A DNA stretch of 35,755 nt from Fulvivirga imtechensis AK7. Lineage in GTDB: Bacteria; Bacteroidota; Bacteroidia; Cytophagales; Cyclobacteriaceae. The stretch lies in assembly GCF_000331535.1 (NCBI RefSeq), contig NZ_AMZN01000082.1, positions 1 through 35,755 on the forward strand, in the 5' to 3' direction. Under the pieces are notes generated by a model that saw only the letters and a program-made list of their open reading frames with translations, was not told the origin of the DNA and ran no database searches. The position numbers were made by a program, and so were the translations under genes. Shown piece after piece: positions 24,599-32,632 of this stretch (positions within the stretch are counted from its first letter, which is position 1; each line of letters opens with the position of its first letter).

Positions 24599-24641
24599 GT
24601 CTCAATACTCAAATCTTACATCTCAAATCTACCTTACAATG
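24596..24641 (+). repeat. 46-bp leader repeat, copy 2
   Basis: This is the second copy of the leader at 24313-24358, of the same length and again running from a TGA to the next ATG. It differs from copy 1 by small shifts and substitutions. Confidence 0.7.
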
Positions 24642-24866
24642 AACAAGATCACTCAAGCAAAACAGATCATAGAAGGATCTACCAACCTGGTAAAGAAGAT
24701 AGCAGGCAAAGCAGACCCCTCCATCGAAGAGGTGGCAGATGATCGGTTCGCTATCTGCAAGCAATGCCCTTACCTAACCATAGCCAGCACATGTCAGCAA
24801 TGCGGCTGCTACATGCCATCTAAAACCAGAGTACACTCAGCCTCTTGCCCGGTAAGCAAATGGTAG
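24639..24866 (+). CDS. Small zinc-ribbon-type protein
   Basis: The 75-residue protein has a helical N-terminal part and a Cys-rich C-terminus: CKQCPYL, CQQCGC, then CP near the end with KW as the last residues. The pattern of two CxxC knuckles followed by CPxxKW recurs in small phage proteins and is expected to bind one or two zinc ions. Its stop overlaps the transposase start (ATG at 24860), so the two are translationally coupled; a helper role in transposition or DNA replication is a reasonable but unproven idea. Confidence 0.75.
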   Translation: MNKITQAKQIIEGSTNLVKKIAGKADPSIEEVADDRFAICKQCPYLTIASTCQQCGCYMPSKTRVHSASCPVSKW

Positions 24867-27049
24867 TAAAGAACAATATAGTTTGGCTAAGTACGCGCGA
24901 GCTGGTGGAGCAGGTGCCTGCTGAGTTTCAGGCAGCACTGGAGGAGACCATCAACAAAGGCAAGTACCGCAACCGTAACAACGGCCTGGAGTCATGGCAT
25001 CATGAGAAGGTCAACGGTGAGGTATTGATCAACTACAACACCATCCCTGAGCCTACCCTGGCTAAGTATGATCTGCCTGATCCCGCTAAACTGATGAAGC
25101 GCAATATCGAGCAGCTTTTCACGACACCCGCCAAAGCATATGATTACTTCCTGGCTAACCCGGATGTATACGAAGTAGCCAGGGAGCTGAGCGAGACGGC
25201 AGGCTGGCTGCTATACATGGCGTCAGTGTCCAGGAGCCATGCGGCCGCTATGGGCTACAGCTCACTTGATCATCTCTATGAGGATGCTAAGGATCTGATG
25301 GCCGCAAAAGACTGGAGCAAATGGAAGTGCAACAGCATACAAGTATTTAAACGCAAATTAAAGCCCTTCAATAAACTATTTAAAAAGCCTTTAAACGGTA
25401 ACTACTCCGATCAGGATCTATACACCGCCCTGGACTCACTCATCAGCAAGAAGTACGGAAACAACAACAGCCAGAAGCTAGGCGAAGAGCAGGAGGCGCT
25501 ATTAGTACAGATCTACAGCGAGCCTAATGCTAAACCAAGCCTGGAGCAGACTTATCAAATGTACCTACGAACAGCTAATGAAATGGTACAGGCATACACT
25601 GCAAGTAATGGACAACATGGATGGAGTCATAAGGCTATTGTGTCATACAGCACGGTTAAACACTTCTTAATGAGTAAAGAAGTACAGCAGATAGTGTACG
25701 CTAATAGGCATGGAAAGCAAGCTTATCGTAGTAAATACGAAATGGTTACTCACAGAGAGATTGCCAGTTTTGCAAATGCAATGTGGGTGATGGATGGAAC
25801 CCCGGTTCATCGCTACTACTACGACCCTGAAAGCAAAGGCAACTATGCCAGGCTAAACGTATTCGTAATAATAGACGCTCATAGCTGGTGTGTGCTCGGC
25901 TTTTTCGTCAGCTATAAGGAAACTTCAAAAGCCGTTAAGGGCGCTTTAAGATCAGCTTGTAACCTATCGGGTTACGTGCCCCATCAGATCCAGTTTGACA
26001 ACTCATCAGCTATTAAGAGTTTCGATGCTCAGCAGTGCCTTGCGGCTCTTTCTCCAAGCCTCACTCCGGCCGCTGTGGGCAACTCACGTTCTAAGGTAAT
26101 AGAGCCTTGGTTCAAGCACTTCAACGAGCAGGTACTAAAATTTAGAACCGGGTTCACCGGCAGCCCGGTTATGGGGTCAAAGATTGACAGCAAGCCCAAC
26201 CCTGAATACATCGCACACCTGGTTAAAACAAAGCAGATCGTACCAATCAATAAGGCTATTAAGGAGATACACGAAGACTTCACCATCTGGAACTATCACG
26301 TCATGAAGAAGTATGGCAAGTCTCCACTAGACCGGTACAAAGCCAGCATTGAGTCATCTATCGACAAGCAAAGACCATACACACCTCAATTAGAGCTTGA
26401 AGCCTTCTTCGAGATGCCTGGAGACCTTAAAACGGTGAAGCTTGTGGAGCAGGGTAAGTCTGTAAACCGAAAGATATTCATCCCTCAGCCTTACGAATAT
26501 ACCACCAAGGGCATAATGCCTACCATTAACAATGAAAAGATGATATTTTCGGTTGATAGTCCTGAATTTAACAGCCGGTACCTGGGCGAAAAATTCAACA
26601 TCAAGTATGATCCCGCTGCACCTGAGCGTGTCTACCTATACAAAGACAATGATCCGGTAAGACTGAATGGCGAGCATGTAGTAGCCAGCAAACCGGAAAG
26701 ATTCCACCAGGCCCTTGTAGACCGCACTGAGGGCGAGGGAAGACGCCTACACGACCACCTAAAGACCAAGGATAAGCAGAAAGAACTGGCAGAAAACAGG
26801 TTCACCAGGTACGTGGATCTAACTATCCAGAATGGCACCTACACAAAGGCCGTTACGGAAAACGCTTTTGATAAAGAAGTGCTCAATGCCGCCAGGGCTC
26901 ATATGCTTGAACAAATAGTCAACGGAGATGATTTCAGGCTGGATCAACCGCATGATTCAGAGCACCAAACAAAAGACCTGAGCAGGTTCCTTTACAGCAA
27001 CACACCAAATGCGAAGCCAGGCAATAACAAAAACCTTAAACGATTTTGA
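24860..27049 (+). CDS. DDE transposase, MuA type
   Basis: The 729-residue protein has an N-terminal DNA-binding part (about 1-280), then an rve-type catalytic core with Asp312 (WVMDGTP), Asp380 (QFDNSSA) and Glu415 (KVIEPWF), giving D-x67-D-x34-E. The C-terminal part is a beta barrel followed by a charged tail that would contact MuB. It pairs the ends at 689-732 and 34814-35071 and joins them to target DNA, for both integration and replication. I chose the ATG at 24860 overlapping the upstream stop; a TTG 15 bp upstream is possible. Catalytic residues are intact. Confidence 0.93.
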   Translation: MVVKNNIVWLSTRELVEQVPAEFQAALEETINKGKYRNRNNGLESWHHEKVNGEVLINYNTIPEPTLAKYDLPDPAKLMKRNIEQLFTTPAKAYDYFLANPDVYEVARELSETAGWLLYMASVSRSHAAAMGYSSLDHLYEDAKDLMAAKDWSKWKCNSIQVFKRKLKPFNKLFKKPLNGNYSDQDLYTALDSLISKKYGNNNSQKLGEEQEALLVQIYSEPNAKPSLEQTYQMYLRTANEMVQAYTASNGQHGWSHKAIVSYSTVKHFLMSKEVQQIVYANRHGKQAYRSKYEMVTHREIASFANAMWVMDGTPVHRYYYDPESKGNYARLNVFVIIDAHSWCVLGFFVSYKETSKAVKGALRSACNLSGYVPHQIQFDNSSAIKSFDAQQCLAALSPSLTPAAVGNSRSKVIEPWFKHFNEQVLKFRTGFTGSPVMGSKIDSKPNPEYIAHLVKTKQIVPINKAIKEIHEDFTIWNYHVMKKYGKSPLDRYKASIESSIDKQRPYTPQLELEAFFEMPGDLKTVKLVEQGKSVNRKIFIPQPYEYTTKGIMPTINNEKMIFSVDSPEFNSRYLGEKFNIKYDPAAPERVYLYKDNDPVRLNGEHVVASKPERFHQALVDRTEGEGRRLHDHLKTKDKQKELAENRFTRYVDLTIQNGTYTKAVTENAFDKEVLNAARAHMLEQIVNGDDFRLDQPHDSEHQTKDLSRFLYSNTPNAKPGNNKNLKRF

Positions 27050-27050
27050 C

Positions 27051-27185
27051 ATGGTAAAGATCAAAATACACCCATATGACTACGCAGCACTGGACGCACA
27101 GAAAGCCAGGCTGTACGCTCCAAAATCAGTAGACGACCTGATTATGGACCGAGAAGAATTTTTAACCAAACAATTTAAACGATGA
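27051..27185 (+). CDS. Very small early protein
   Basis: This is a 44-codon frame that starts one base after the transposase stop and ends with an ATGA overlap to the next gene, filling the gap exactly. The product is mixed in charge (HPYDYAALDAQKARLYAPKS) with no motif. Tight packing on both sides is the main evidence that it is translated. Confidence 0.6.
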   Translation: MVKIKIHPYDYAALDAQKARLYAPKSVDDLIMDREEFLTKQFKR

Positions 27186-27739
27186 ACAACGGAAAAACTT
27201 ACCTGGATGGATTGGCAGAGTTCAACCCGCCAGAAATTACAGAAGGCTATGAAATGCAGACACTTAAAAAGCAGCTTGAAGAGTGCGAGAGAGCCATCGA
27301 ACTGGCCGGAAATGATATGCGGGTAATACGTGTATCGCTTGCAGCAATTGGCAGTGAAAACATTGAAGGTGAGTATTATGACTACTTCGTAGAGGAGAAC
27401 GTCAACGTACTCAGGATGCTGAAGGCAGAGCAATTGGTGATCAAGGCACAAATAGCTGCCATCAACCGCAAGCAGGATGATAGCCACCACTGGTCATGTC
27501 CCCAGGCTACCATCTACAGACACAGGACAAGGCTTTGCGCTGCCATCACTATAGATGGTAATGATCACTTCACTGCTGATGTAGCATACAGCGAGGAGAA
27601 AGATATATACACTATAGGTATATCCAGGGCAACATTAGCCCCTAACACCCTACAGTCAACCATGCAAATGCTTGACCAAAAGGGAGGTGAGGTGACGAAG
27701 CTGCTTACCTCAAAATTTGAATTAAACAGTGCCCTATGA
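27182..27739 (+). CDS. Early protein of unknown function
   Basis: The 185-residue protein has a helical, possibly coiled-coil N-terminal half (about 20-100; KKQLEECERAIELAG) and a beta-type C-terminal half (IYRHRTRLCAAITIDGNDHF). It lies between the transposase and MuB-type ATPase genes and is translationally coupled to the genes on both sides by 4-bp overlaps. I do not recognise it. Position suggests an accessory role in transposition or host takeover. Confidence 0.7.
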   Translation: MNNGKTYLDGLAEFNPPEITEGYEMQTLKKQLEECERAIELAGNDMRVIRVSLAAIGSENIEGEYYDYFVEENVNVLRMLKAEQLVIKAQIAAINRKQDDSHHWSCPQATIYRHRTRLCAAITIDGNDHFTADVAYSEEKDIYTIGISRATLAPNTLQSTMQMLDQKGGEVTKLLTSKFELNSAL

Positions 27740-27870
27740 GAAAGCTGTCAAACCAAAACGCCTACAAGATCAAGGACATTGCAAAGCAGCTTCCGGAAAT
27801 GGAGTGGATTCAACAATCATCACATAAATGCAAAACCCCCTGGTCGCGCAAACTCTCAGGGGGGCTTTAA
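27736..27870 (+). CDS. Very small ORF overlapping a hairpin, doubtful
   Basis: A 44-codon frame starts with an ATGA overlap to the previous gene and ends in a GC-rich hairpin. The N-terminal part (LSNQNAYKIKDIAKQLPEM) looks like a real short helix pair, but the last 15 codons coincide with the stem-loop at 27834-27866, so it may be a leader peptide or chance. Confidence 0.4.
   Translation: MRKLSNQNAYKIKDIAKQLPEMEWIQQSSHKCKTPWSRKLSGGL
27834..27866 (+). terminator. Hairpin before the MuB-type gene, possible attenuator
   Basis: CCCCCTG (27836-27842) pairs with CAGGGGG (27857-27863) across a 14-nt loop, followed by GCTTT. The T run is short, so termination may be partial. It lies 30 bp before the MuB-type gene and could lower its expression relative to the transposase. 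Confidence 0.6.
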
Positions 27871-27896
27871 CTACAATTTAAACGAGTACTAAAATT

Positions 27897-28823
27897 ATGC
27901 AATTACAAGACAAACAAAAAATCACAGAGGCCCTGATCAACTGGATAGCCTCATCAGAAAGCAGGTCTGCAAACATCCTGGCCGATCAGTCAGGCATAGC
28001 CGCGGCTTATATTTCTCGCATCCGAAATGGTGAGTACACCATGAAAACAGGTACCGGTACCAGCCCCATACCAGACAAGGTATTCAACACCCTTGCCGAC
28101 TTCCTAGGCGTGCGATTTGAAACAGAGCTGCACTGGGACACTGCCAACTACCAGCTAGTGCAGGCAGTATGCAAAAGCGCCCAGGACAAAAAACAGCGCA
28201 TACTCCTGGAGGCTGATACCGGCCTGGGCAAAACCTACGCCCTGGAGCGTTACGCCCTGGAGAATGACAGAGTGCTGTACATTAAGGTTACCCGCACCAT
28301 GAACGCAAAGGACATGCTGGAGGAGATTTGCAAGAAGCTTGGCATTAAGGACCAGCTCAGAGGCAACCGCGCGCGTATGCTGGCTATACAGAAGAAGGTT
28401 ACCAGCGTAACCGGCTACCTGCTCATCATTGATGAAGCGGAGTACCTTAAGAATACCCTCTATGATCTGGTAAAAGAGATTGCAGACTTCACCGATCGTA
28501 AGTGTGGCATGATACTCAGCGGTATGGAGCTTTCAGCCAAGATCAACACTATGGCCGATCGTAACCGTCCCGGTTTCCCACAGCTCAGGCGCAGGTTTTT
28601 CCCGAACAGGGTAGAGCTTAAGGCTATAGAAAAAGAGGAGATCAAAGAGATCTGCAAGGCCTCAGGCATTACAGACACCACAGCCATCAACGTGCTGGCG
28701 CAGTACATCTTTGATTACGACATGCTCAATCAGTACGTGCAGGTAATACTTGAGAACATTCGCAAGTGCGGTGAGCAGCTCAACGGTAAGGATATCATTT
28801 CACTGTTTAACCTTGATTACTAA
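27897..28823 (+). CDS. MuB-type AAA+ ATPase, transposition target protein
   Basis: The 308-residue protein joins an N-terminal helix-turn-helix (about 24-48; NILADQSGIAAAYISRIRNG) to an AAA+ domain with Walker A (ADTGLGKT, Lys112) and Walker B (YLLIIDEAE, about 174-182), followed by a C-terminal helical part. This is the layout of Mu B, which binds target DNA as an ATP-dependent filament, activates the transposase and gives target immunity. It is preceded by a weak hairpin. The downstream coiled-coil gene starts 4 bp after its stop. Confidence 0.9.
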   Translation: MQLQDKQKITEALINWIASSESRSANILADQSGIAAAYISRIRNGEYTMKTGTGTSPIPDKVFNTLADFLGVRFETELHWDTANYQLVQAVCKSAQDKKQRILLEADTGLGKTYALERYALENDRVLYIKVTRTMNAKDMLEEICKKLGIKDQLRGNRARMLAIQKKVTSVTGYLLIIDEAEYLKNTLYDLVKEIADFTDRKCGMILSGMELSAKINTMADRNRPGFPQLRRRFFPNRVELKAIEKEEIKEICKASGITDTTAINVLAQYIFDYDMLNQYVQVILENIRKCGEQLNGKDIISLFNLDY

Positions 28824-28827
28824 GACC

Positions 28828-29478
28828 ATGACACTTAAGAGACATACATTCTGGGACGTAAGAGAGATGTACACCAATGACGTGGACTATAAAGACCAGC
28901 TCAGGAAGTTTCTCAAGCTATGGAAAACAGAGCGGAAGAAGCTACAGACAGCCCTCCAGAAAGAGAAAAGCATAGACTTTCCCGGACGCATCAAGACCAC
29001 AGAGCTCACTATGATGGAGGAAAGGGAAAAGCAACTTAAAAAGTACATCAGAGACGGCAAATCTAAGCTAGATGCGCTGAGCAGGCGAGTGAGGCAATTG
29101 AAAGCAATGGACATACTTGACCAGGTAGAGGATGAGGAAAAAGAGCTCATGTCCGCTGATCGCAGGGATGATCTGATAGGTGAAACCATCACCGAAATAG
29201 TAGCGCTGACCGAGGAGCTTGACAAGCAGAAGCATCGATACGGTAAAACCTATTTCACCAGACACGAAGTACAGGTAAACACCGACCAACTCCGGGAGCT
29301 TAACGAAAAGCTTAAGCACCTAAAAAAAGAAGATCTACAGTTTCACGAGAAAAGGCTGGAGGTCATCAAGCAGGACCTTGCAAGTAGCGGCCCGGGCGAG
29401 TGGGTAGATCTGGAAGGCCTGCGCGGTGAACTGGAGTGTAAGATCCAACGGATCAGAAAGGAGCTGGAGCAACTATGA
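28828..29478 (+). CDS. Coiled-coil early protein
   Basis: The 216-residue protein is almost entirely charged helix with heptad patterns (about 25-120 and 130-216; QLRELNEKLKHLKKEDLQF). I took the ATG at 28828; the open frame reaches further back but only over the MuB-type gene. Position after MuB and the coiled-coil make-up recall Gam-type end-binding proteins of Mu, but the length and sequence do not let me assert that. It overlaps the next gene by 4 bp. Confidence 0.75.
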   Translation: MTLKRHTFWDVREMYTNDVDYKDQLRKFLKLWKTERKKLQTALQKEKSIDFPGRIKTTELTMMEEREKQLKKYIRDGKSKLDALSRRVRQLKAMDILDQVEDEEKELMSADRRDDLIGETITEIVALTEELDKQKHRYGKTYFTRHEVQVNTDQLRELNEKLKHLKKEDLQFHEKRLEVIKQDLASSGPGEWVDLEGLRGELECKIQRIRKELEQL

Positions 29479-29834
29479 GCAAGCCAATTGTAAAGATAAA
29501 CGCCAAGGGTAAAGTGATGCTGACTTTAAGCCGAAGCATCGCCATGCTGATCAAGCCCACTATTGAGAGATTGATAGAAGACCTAATCTTTGAAATGCTC
29601 AAATTAAGCAAACCGTTGTCAGTAGCGAACGCTGAGTACTTCATTTTGATAGACCTTCTGAAAGAAATCTATGTAAAATACTATGCAGAGCTGGATACGG
29701 TGAAGGGTCAGTATAAAATGACCTGGTCACGCGCGCAAGCTATATGCTTCTGGGAGTGCAGTCAAAGATTTCCATCTCAATTCCATCCACTGATGAATAA
29801 ACTATTACTAGAGTTGCACCAAAAACTGAGCTGA
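29475..29834 (+). CDS. Early protein, unknown
   Basis: The 119-residue helical protein has a hydrophobic, not clearly membrane-spanning middle (LSVANAEYFILIDLLKEIYV) and WSRAQAICFWECSQRF in the C-terminal half. No family is recognised. It is coupled to the upstream coiled-coil gene by an ATGA overlap and lies in the replication part of the early operon. Confidence 0.7.
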   Translation: MSKPIVKINAKGKVMLTLSRSIAMLIKPTIERLIEDLIFEMLKLSKPLSVANAEYFILIDLLKEIYVKYYAELDTVKGQYKMTWSRAQAICFWECSQRFPSQFHPLMNKLLLELHQKLS

Positions 29835-29836
29835 TC

Positions 29837-30046
29837 ATGAAAGTGCATAAAAACGATGATGTAAAAATCTCTCACAAAGACCGGAGCATAAACTGGTACA
29901 AGAGGACCAAGCTACTCCCTTCGTTCCGACTGATCTACCTGAGAATAGATAGCAGGTATAGTGTATCAGTAGAAATTGAATGGTTAGGGTTCGGAATGGG
30001 GTTTGAATTGGAATACAAAAGAAAGGAGGACACCAATGCAGATTAA
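29837..30046 (+). CDS. Small early protein, unknown
   Basis: This 69-residue basic protein has many aromatic residues and a beta-type C-terminus (YSVSVEIEWLGFGMGFELEY). It starts 2 bp after the previous stop, and its end overlaps the start of the MazG-like gene by 11 bp. Nothing in it points to a function; the packing makes it a credible gene. Confidence 0.6.
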   Translation: MKVHKNDDVKISHKDRSINWYKRTKLLPSFRLIYLRIDSRYSVSVEIEWLGFGMGFELEYKRKEDTNAD

Positions 30047-30344
30047 AATCACTAAAGCAATGTGCATGAGGATCTTTTCCACTGCCTCCCTGGACGAACA
30101 AAGGGCACTGATCAGCATACTGGTAGAGATGAAAGACGCCACAGTGAAGCACCCCAATTGGCCTGATGATGTAGTGCACCGCGCAGCCATAGTAACAGAG
30201 AAAGCGGGGGAGCTGATCAGAGCAGCACTCAACCATCATTATGAAGGCGGTGAACTGGCAGAGATGAATAAGGAATCCATACAAACCGGGGCCACAGCGC
30301 TCAGGTTCATTGTCAACTCAAAGAAAGGAGGCAGCAATGGCTAA
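30036..30344 (+). CDS. MazG-like / nucleotide pyrophosphohydrolase-type protein
   Basis: The 102-residue protein contains HPNWPDDVVHRAAIVTEKAG followed by ELIRAALNHHYEGG and TGATALRFI, the pattern of short phage proteins with a MazG-like helical core (EEAGEL-type acidic motif, here TEKAGELIRA). Such proteins are thought to act on nucleotides or alarmones. The start at 30036 is set by a strong Shine-Dalgarno sequence, GAAAGGAGG at 30021-30029, 6 bp upstream; an in-frame start 33 bp earlier lacks one. The acidic ligand set looks reduced, so activity is uncertain. Confidence 0.75.
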   Translation: MQIKITKAMCMRIFSTASLDEQRALISILVEMKDATVKHPNWPDDVVHRAAIVTEKAGELIRAALNHHYEGGELAEMNKESIQTGATALRFIVNSKKGGSNG

Positions 30345-30966
30345 GAACTACGGCAAAAACGACATCATGAGCTGGAAGTTCAACGAGCTTGAGCTACCTC
30401 AGGAATGGGCGGAGCACTTAGGCACTGTCTGTGAAAACTTCCGAATGCTTATAGAAGGTCCAAGCGGCCACGGCAAAACCGAGTACGTCATGCGTCTGGC
30501 TAAGATGCTTTGCAAGCACTACGGTAAAGTAAATTTTAACTCCGTAGAGCAGGGTAAATCATCCACCTTTCAGATCGCCTACAAGCGCAACAAGATGTAT
30601 GAGATCCGTGCCGGTAAGTTCATACTGGCAGAGAAGTCGCAGCGCACCTTTGAGCCTTACTTCAAGAAGGTGCAGAAGCCTAACAGTGGCCGCGTGCTGA
30701 TCATAGATAGCCTGGACTACATGAAGCTCACATTTGATCAGTTTCAGCAGCTTCATGAGCGTTTCCCGAAGAAGTGCATAATAATAGTATGCTGGAATGA
30801 TCCGATGGACGCAGCCGCTAAGAAAATCAAGTACTGCTGTGATATCAAAGTGCAGGTAAAAGACTTCCGTGCACAGATCCGCAGCAGGTTCGGAGGCAAT
30901 AAGCCTTTTGTCATATGGGACCAGCGCAGCCGGTCCAATGGTCAACTACAAATGTCACTATCATGA
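30337..30966 (+). CDS. P-loop ATPase, AAA/RecA-like (possibly recombination)
   Basis: The 209-residue protein has a clear Walker A (IEGPSGHGKTEYV) near 46-58 and a Walker B (RVLIIDSLDYMK) in the middle, with little beyond one ATPase core. It differs from the MuB-type protein in lacking an N-terminal DNA-binding domain. Single-core ATPases of about this size in phages include Sak4-type annealing proteins and DnaC-like loaders; I cannot decide between them. The ATG at 30337 follows a Shine-Dalgarno GAAAGGAGG at 30323-30331. Its stop overlaps the next start (ATGA). Confidence 0.8.
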   Translation: MAKNYGKNDIMSWKFNELELPQEWAEHLGTVCENFRMLIEGPSGHGKTEYVMRLAKMLCKHYGKVNFNSVEQGKSSTFQIAYKRNKMYEIRAGKFILAEKSQRTFEPYFKKVQKPNSGRVLIIDSLDYMKLTFDQFQQLHERFPKKCIIIVCWNDPMDAAAKKIKYCCDIKVQVKDFRAQIRSRFGGNKPFVIWDQRSRSNGQLQMSLS

Positions 30967-31421
30967 ACCAGGCCCAAAAAGTAAGACAGCTACACAAGTT
31001 AAATATGGCAAAGGTATCTATGCTTACCGGCATATCTCAGGATGAGCTAAGCACCATGAGGTTTGATGCCGCCTATACCTACCTGGAGCAGGTAATGGAA
31101 GTAGACGCATACGGTATGGAGCACCTGCCTAAAACGCCACAGTTTTGGGCATGGTGGTGTACCGAGTGGAACCGGATAGATCAGATATTCATGTACAAGA
31201 TCCGCAAAGATCTGCACATTGGTATCTGTGTCATAGAAGATCCCCGTAACGGTCAGCTATGGGCCATGTATAGCAAGGCAGATCTGGCAAAGTATTACCG
31301 GATCTACCATGCCATCAGTCACGACAACATACATATTAACTCATCGGTGATGCATGCCAGCGCCCACACGATGATCAAAGAGCTGGCAAAGTCAAGAAGT
31401 TTAACATTTAAATCCTTTTAA
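30963..31421 (+). CDS. Early protein, unknown
   Basis: The 152-residue protein has an N-terminal helical region, a Trp-rich centre (TPQFWAWWCTEWNRIDQIF) and a His-rich C-terminal part (YHAISHDNIHINSSVMHASA). The His and Trp residues might mark a metal site, but no known motif is matched. It is translationally coupled to the ATPase gene by an ATGA overlap, suggesting joint function. Confidence 0.7.
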   Translation: MNQAQKVRQLHKLNMAKVSMLTGISQDELSTMRFDAAYTYLEQVMEVDAYGMEHLPKTPQFWAWWCTEWNRIDQIFMYKIRKDLHIGICVIEDPRNGQLWAMYSKADLAKYYRIYHAISHDNIHINSSVMHASAHTMIKELAKSRSLTFKSF

Positions 31422-31422
31422 A

Positions 31423-32073
31423 ATGAGCACAGTAGAATTAGACAAATTAACAGACGATCAGCTGGAACAACTCCTCCAGGAGCGCCAAAAGAAAAAGCAA
31501 CGCGAAGAGCTTGCCAGACGCAAGAAGTACGAGCAGGACCGTGAGGAACTGATTGACACCCTGATCATGGCTGCGCAGGGTCTACAGGTACAATTACAGC
31601 AGTTCAAAAAAGCAGCTTTTGAAAATATGGATCAGTTTTCTGAACGCATGAAAGAGTACGGTGAAGTCAACGCCAACAGCAAAGGTGGCTTTAGTATAGA
31701 GAATGCAGCTGGTACCCTTAAGATCCGCTACAGCAGCCAGACAAAGAAGGGCTTTGATGAGCGTGCAGACATGGCAGAGCAGAAGCTCAAGAGCTTTCTG
31801 GAGCGGTTTGTAAAGGTCCGCAATAAAGAGACCTACAAGCTTGTAACGCAGCTCCTGGAGCGCACCAACAGCGGTGAGTTTGATGATAAGCTCATTATGA
31901 AGTTGTGGAACATGGAAAACGACTTTGATGATGCCGACTGGAAGGATGCCATCAGGTTATTCAAGGAGTCCTACAATCCAAAGGCCACCACCAAGTACAT
32001 GAACTTCTACAAGCGTGATGATCATGGTAACTGGAAGCTTATTAACCTCAATTTCGCAAGTGTAAATATTTAG
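31423..32073 (+). CDS. DUF3164-like phage protein
   Basis: The 216-residue protein starts with a charged coiled coil (about 10-60), then a beta-type segment (AAGTLKIRYSSQTKKGFDER), then helices (KLIMKLWNMENDFDDADWKD) and a terminal KYMNFYKRDDHGNWKLINLN. This order, and the closing pattern of a Tyr-rich strand, Asp-x-x-Gly-x-Trp and a short hydrophobic end, are those of DUF3164, a family found in the early region of Mu-like phages. Function unknown. It begins 1 bp after the preceding stop. Confidence 0.78.
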   Translation: MSTVELDKLTDDQLEQLLQERQKKKQREELARRKKYEQDREELIDTLIMAAQGLQVQLQQFKKAAFENMDQFSERMKEYGEVNANSKGGFSIENAAGTLKIRYSSQTKKGFDERADMAEQKLKSFLERFVKVRNKETYKLVTQLLERTNSGEFDDKLIMKLWNMENDFDDADWKDAIRLFKESYNPKATTKYMNFYKRDDHGNWKLINLNFASVNI

Positions 32074-32076
32074 GTT

Positions 32077-32286
32077 ATGGATGTTTTCCCTTTGGAAGAA
32101 ATAAAGAGAGTGGTCAATGAGCAACTGGAGGACGTGGAGTACAGAGAAAAGAGAGCCAGAAGCCCAAAAATGAAGCGTGCACTAAAGCACTCTGTTAAGT
32201 TTTGGAAATCTGTTAAACACCATTTAAATAATCCTAACAGGAACATAGATTATGTGAATCTGGATGGAGATCCTTTATTAATGTAA
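32077..32286 (+). CDS. Small early protein, unknown
   Basis: This 69-residue, highly charged protein (EEIKRVVNEQLEDVEYREKR, then KMKRALKHSVKFWKSVKHHL) is helical and basic in its middle. It starts 3 bp after the DUF3164-like gene. No family recognised; DNA binding is possible from charge alone. Confidence 0.62.
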   Translation: MDVFPLEEIKRVVNEQLEDVEYREKRARSPKMKRALKHSVKFWKSVKHHLNNPNRNIDYVNLDGDPLLM

Positions 32287-32308
32287 CCAAATTTTAACTT
32301 TTTATATC

Positions 32309-32632
32309 ATGAAAGAACAATTAACACTATCGGTAGACGAAACCGTTTACACCCTTGCCAAAGAGGGCAAGATTAACTCAATAATGATTGATGCAGACAC
32401 AGAGCTATCTAAGAAAGCCCTGGAAGGTAACCACAAGGAGGTCACCATCAGGGAAAAGAAGGGCAGCATCAAACGCAGGGTAGTCCTGGTGAACCATGTA
32501 AACCAGGGCTACCTGGGCAAAGGCTATCCCAACTCATACCGTACGCGTAAGCGCATGTGTAGAATAATGATAGATATGGTTTTACCGGAAACAGAGACAG
32601 CAGATGAGCAGGAGAAAGCCACAGTTAAGTAA
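32309..32632 (+). CDS. Early protein, unknown
   Basis: The 107-residue protein has an N-terminal alpha/beta part (LTLSVDETVYTLAKEGKINS) and a basic middle (KKGSIKRRVVLVNHVNQGYL). The last 29 bp overlap the next gene in another frame. No motif is recognised. It forms part of the run of small regulatory-type genes at the end of the early operon. Confidence 0.65.
   Translation: MKEQLTLSVDETVYTLAKEGKINSIMIDADTELSKKALEGNHKEVTIREKKGSIKRRVVLVNHVNQGYLGKGYPNSYRTRKRMCRIMIDMVLPETETADEQEKATVK

Noticed and set aside
28828-29478. Firm identification as Mu Gam
   Set aside because: The coiled-coil composition and position agree, but no specific Gam motif could be recognised, so it is left as a coiled-coil protein.
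29835-30284. A 149-codon open frame on the minus strand
   Set aside because: It lies wholly opposite coupled early genes with good Shine-Dalgarno starts and has a Cys/His-rich shadow-like composition.
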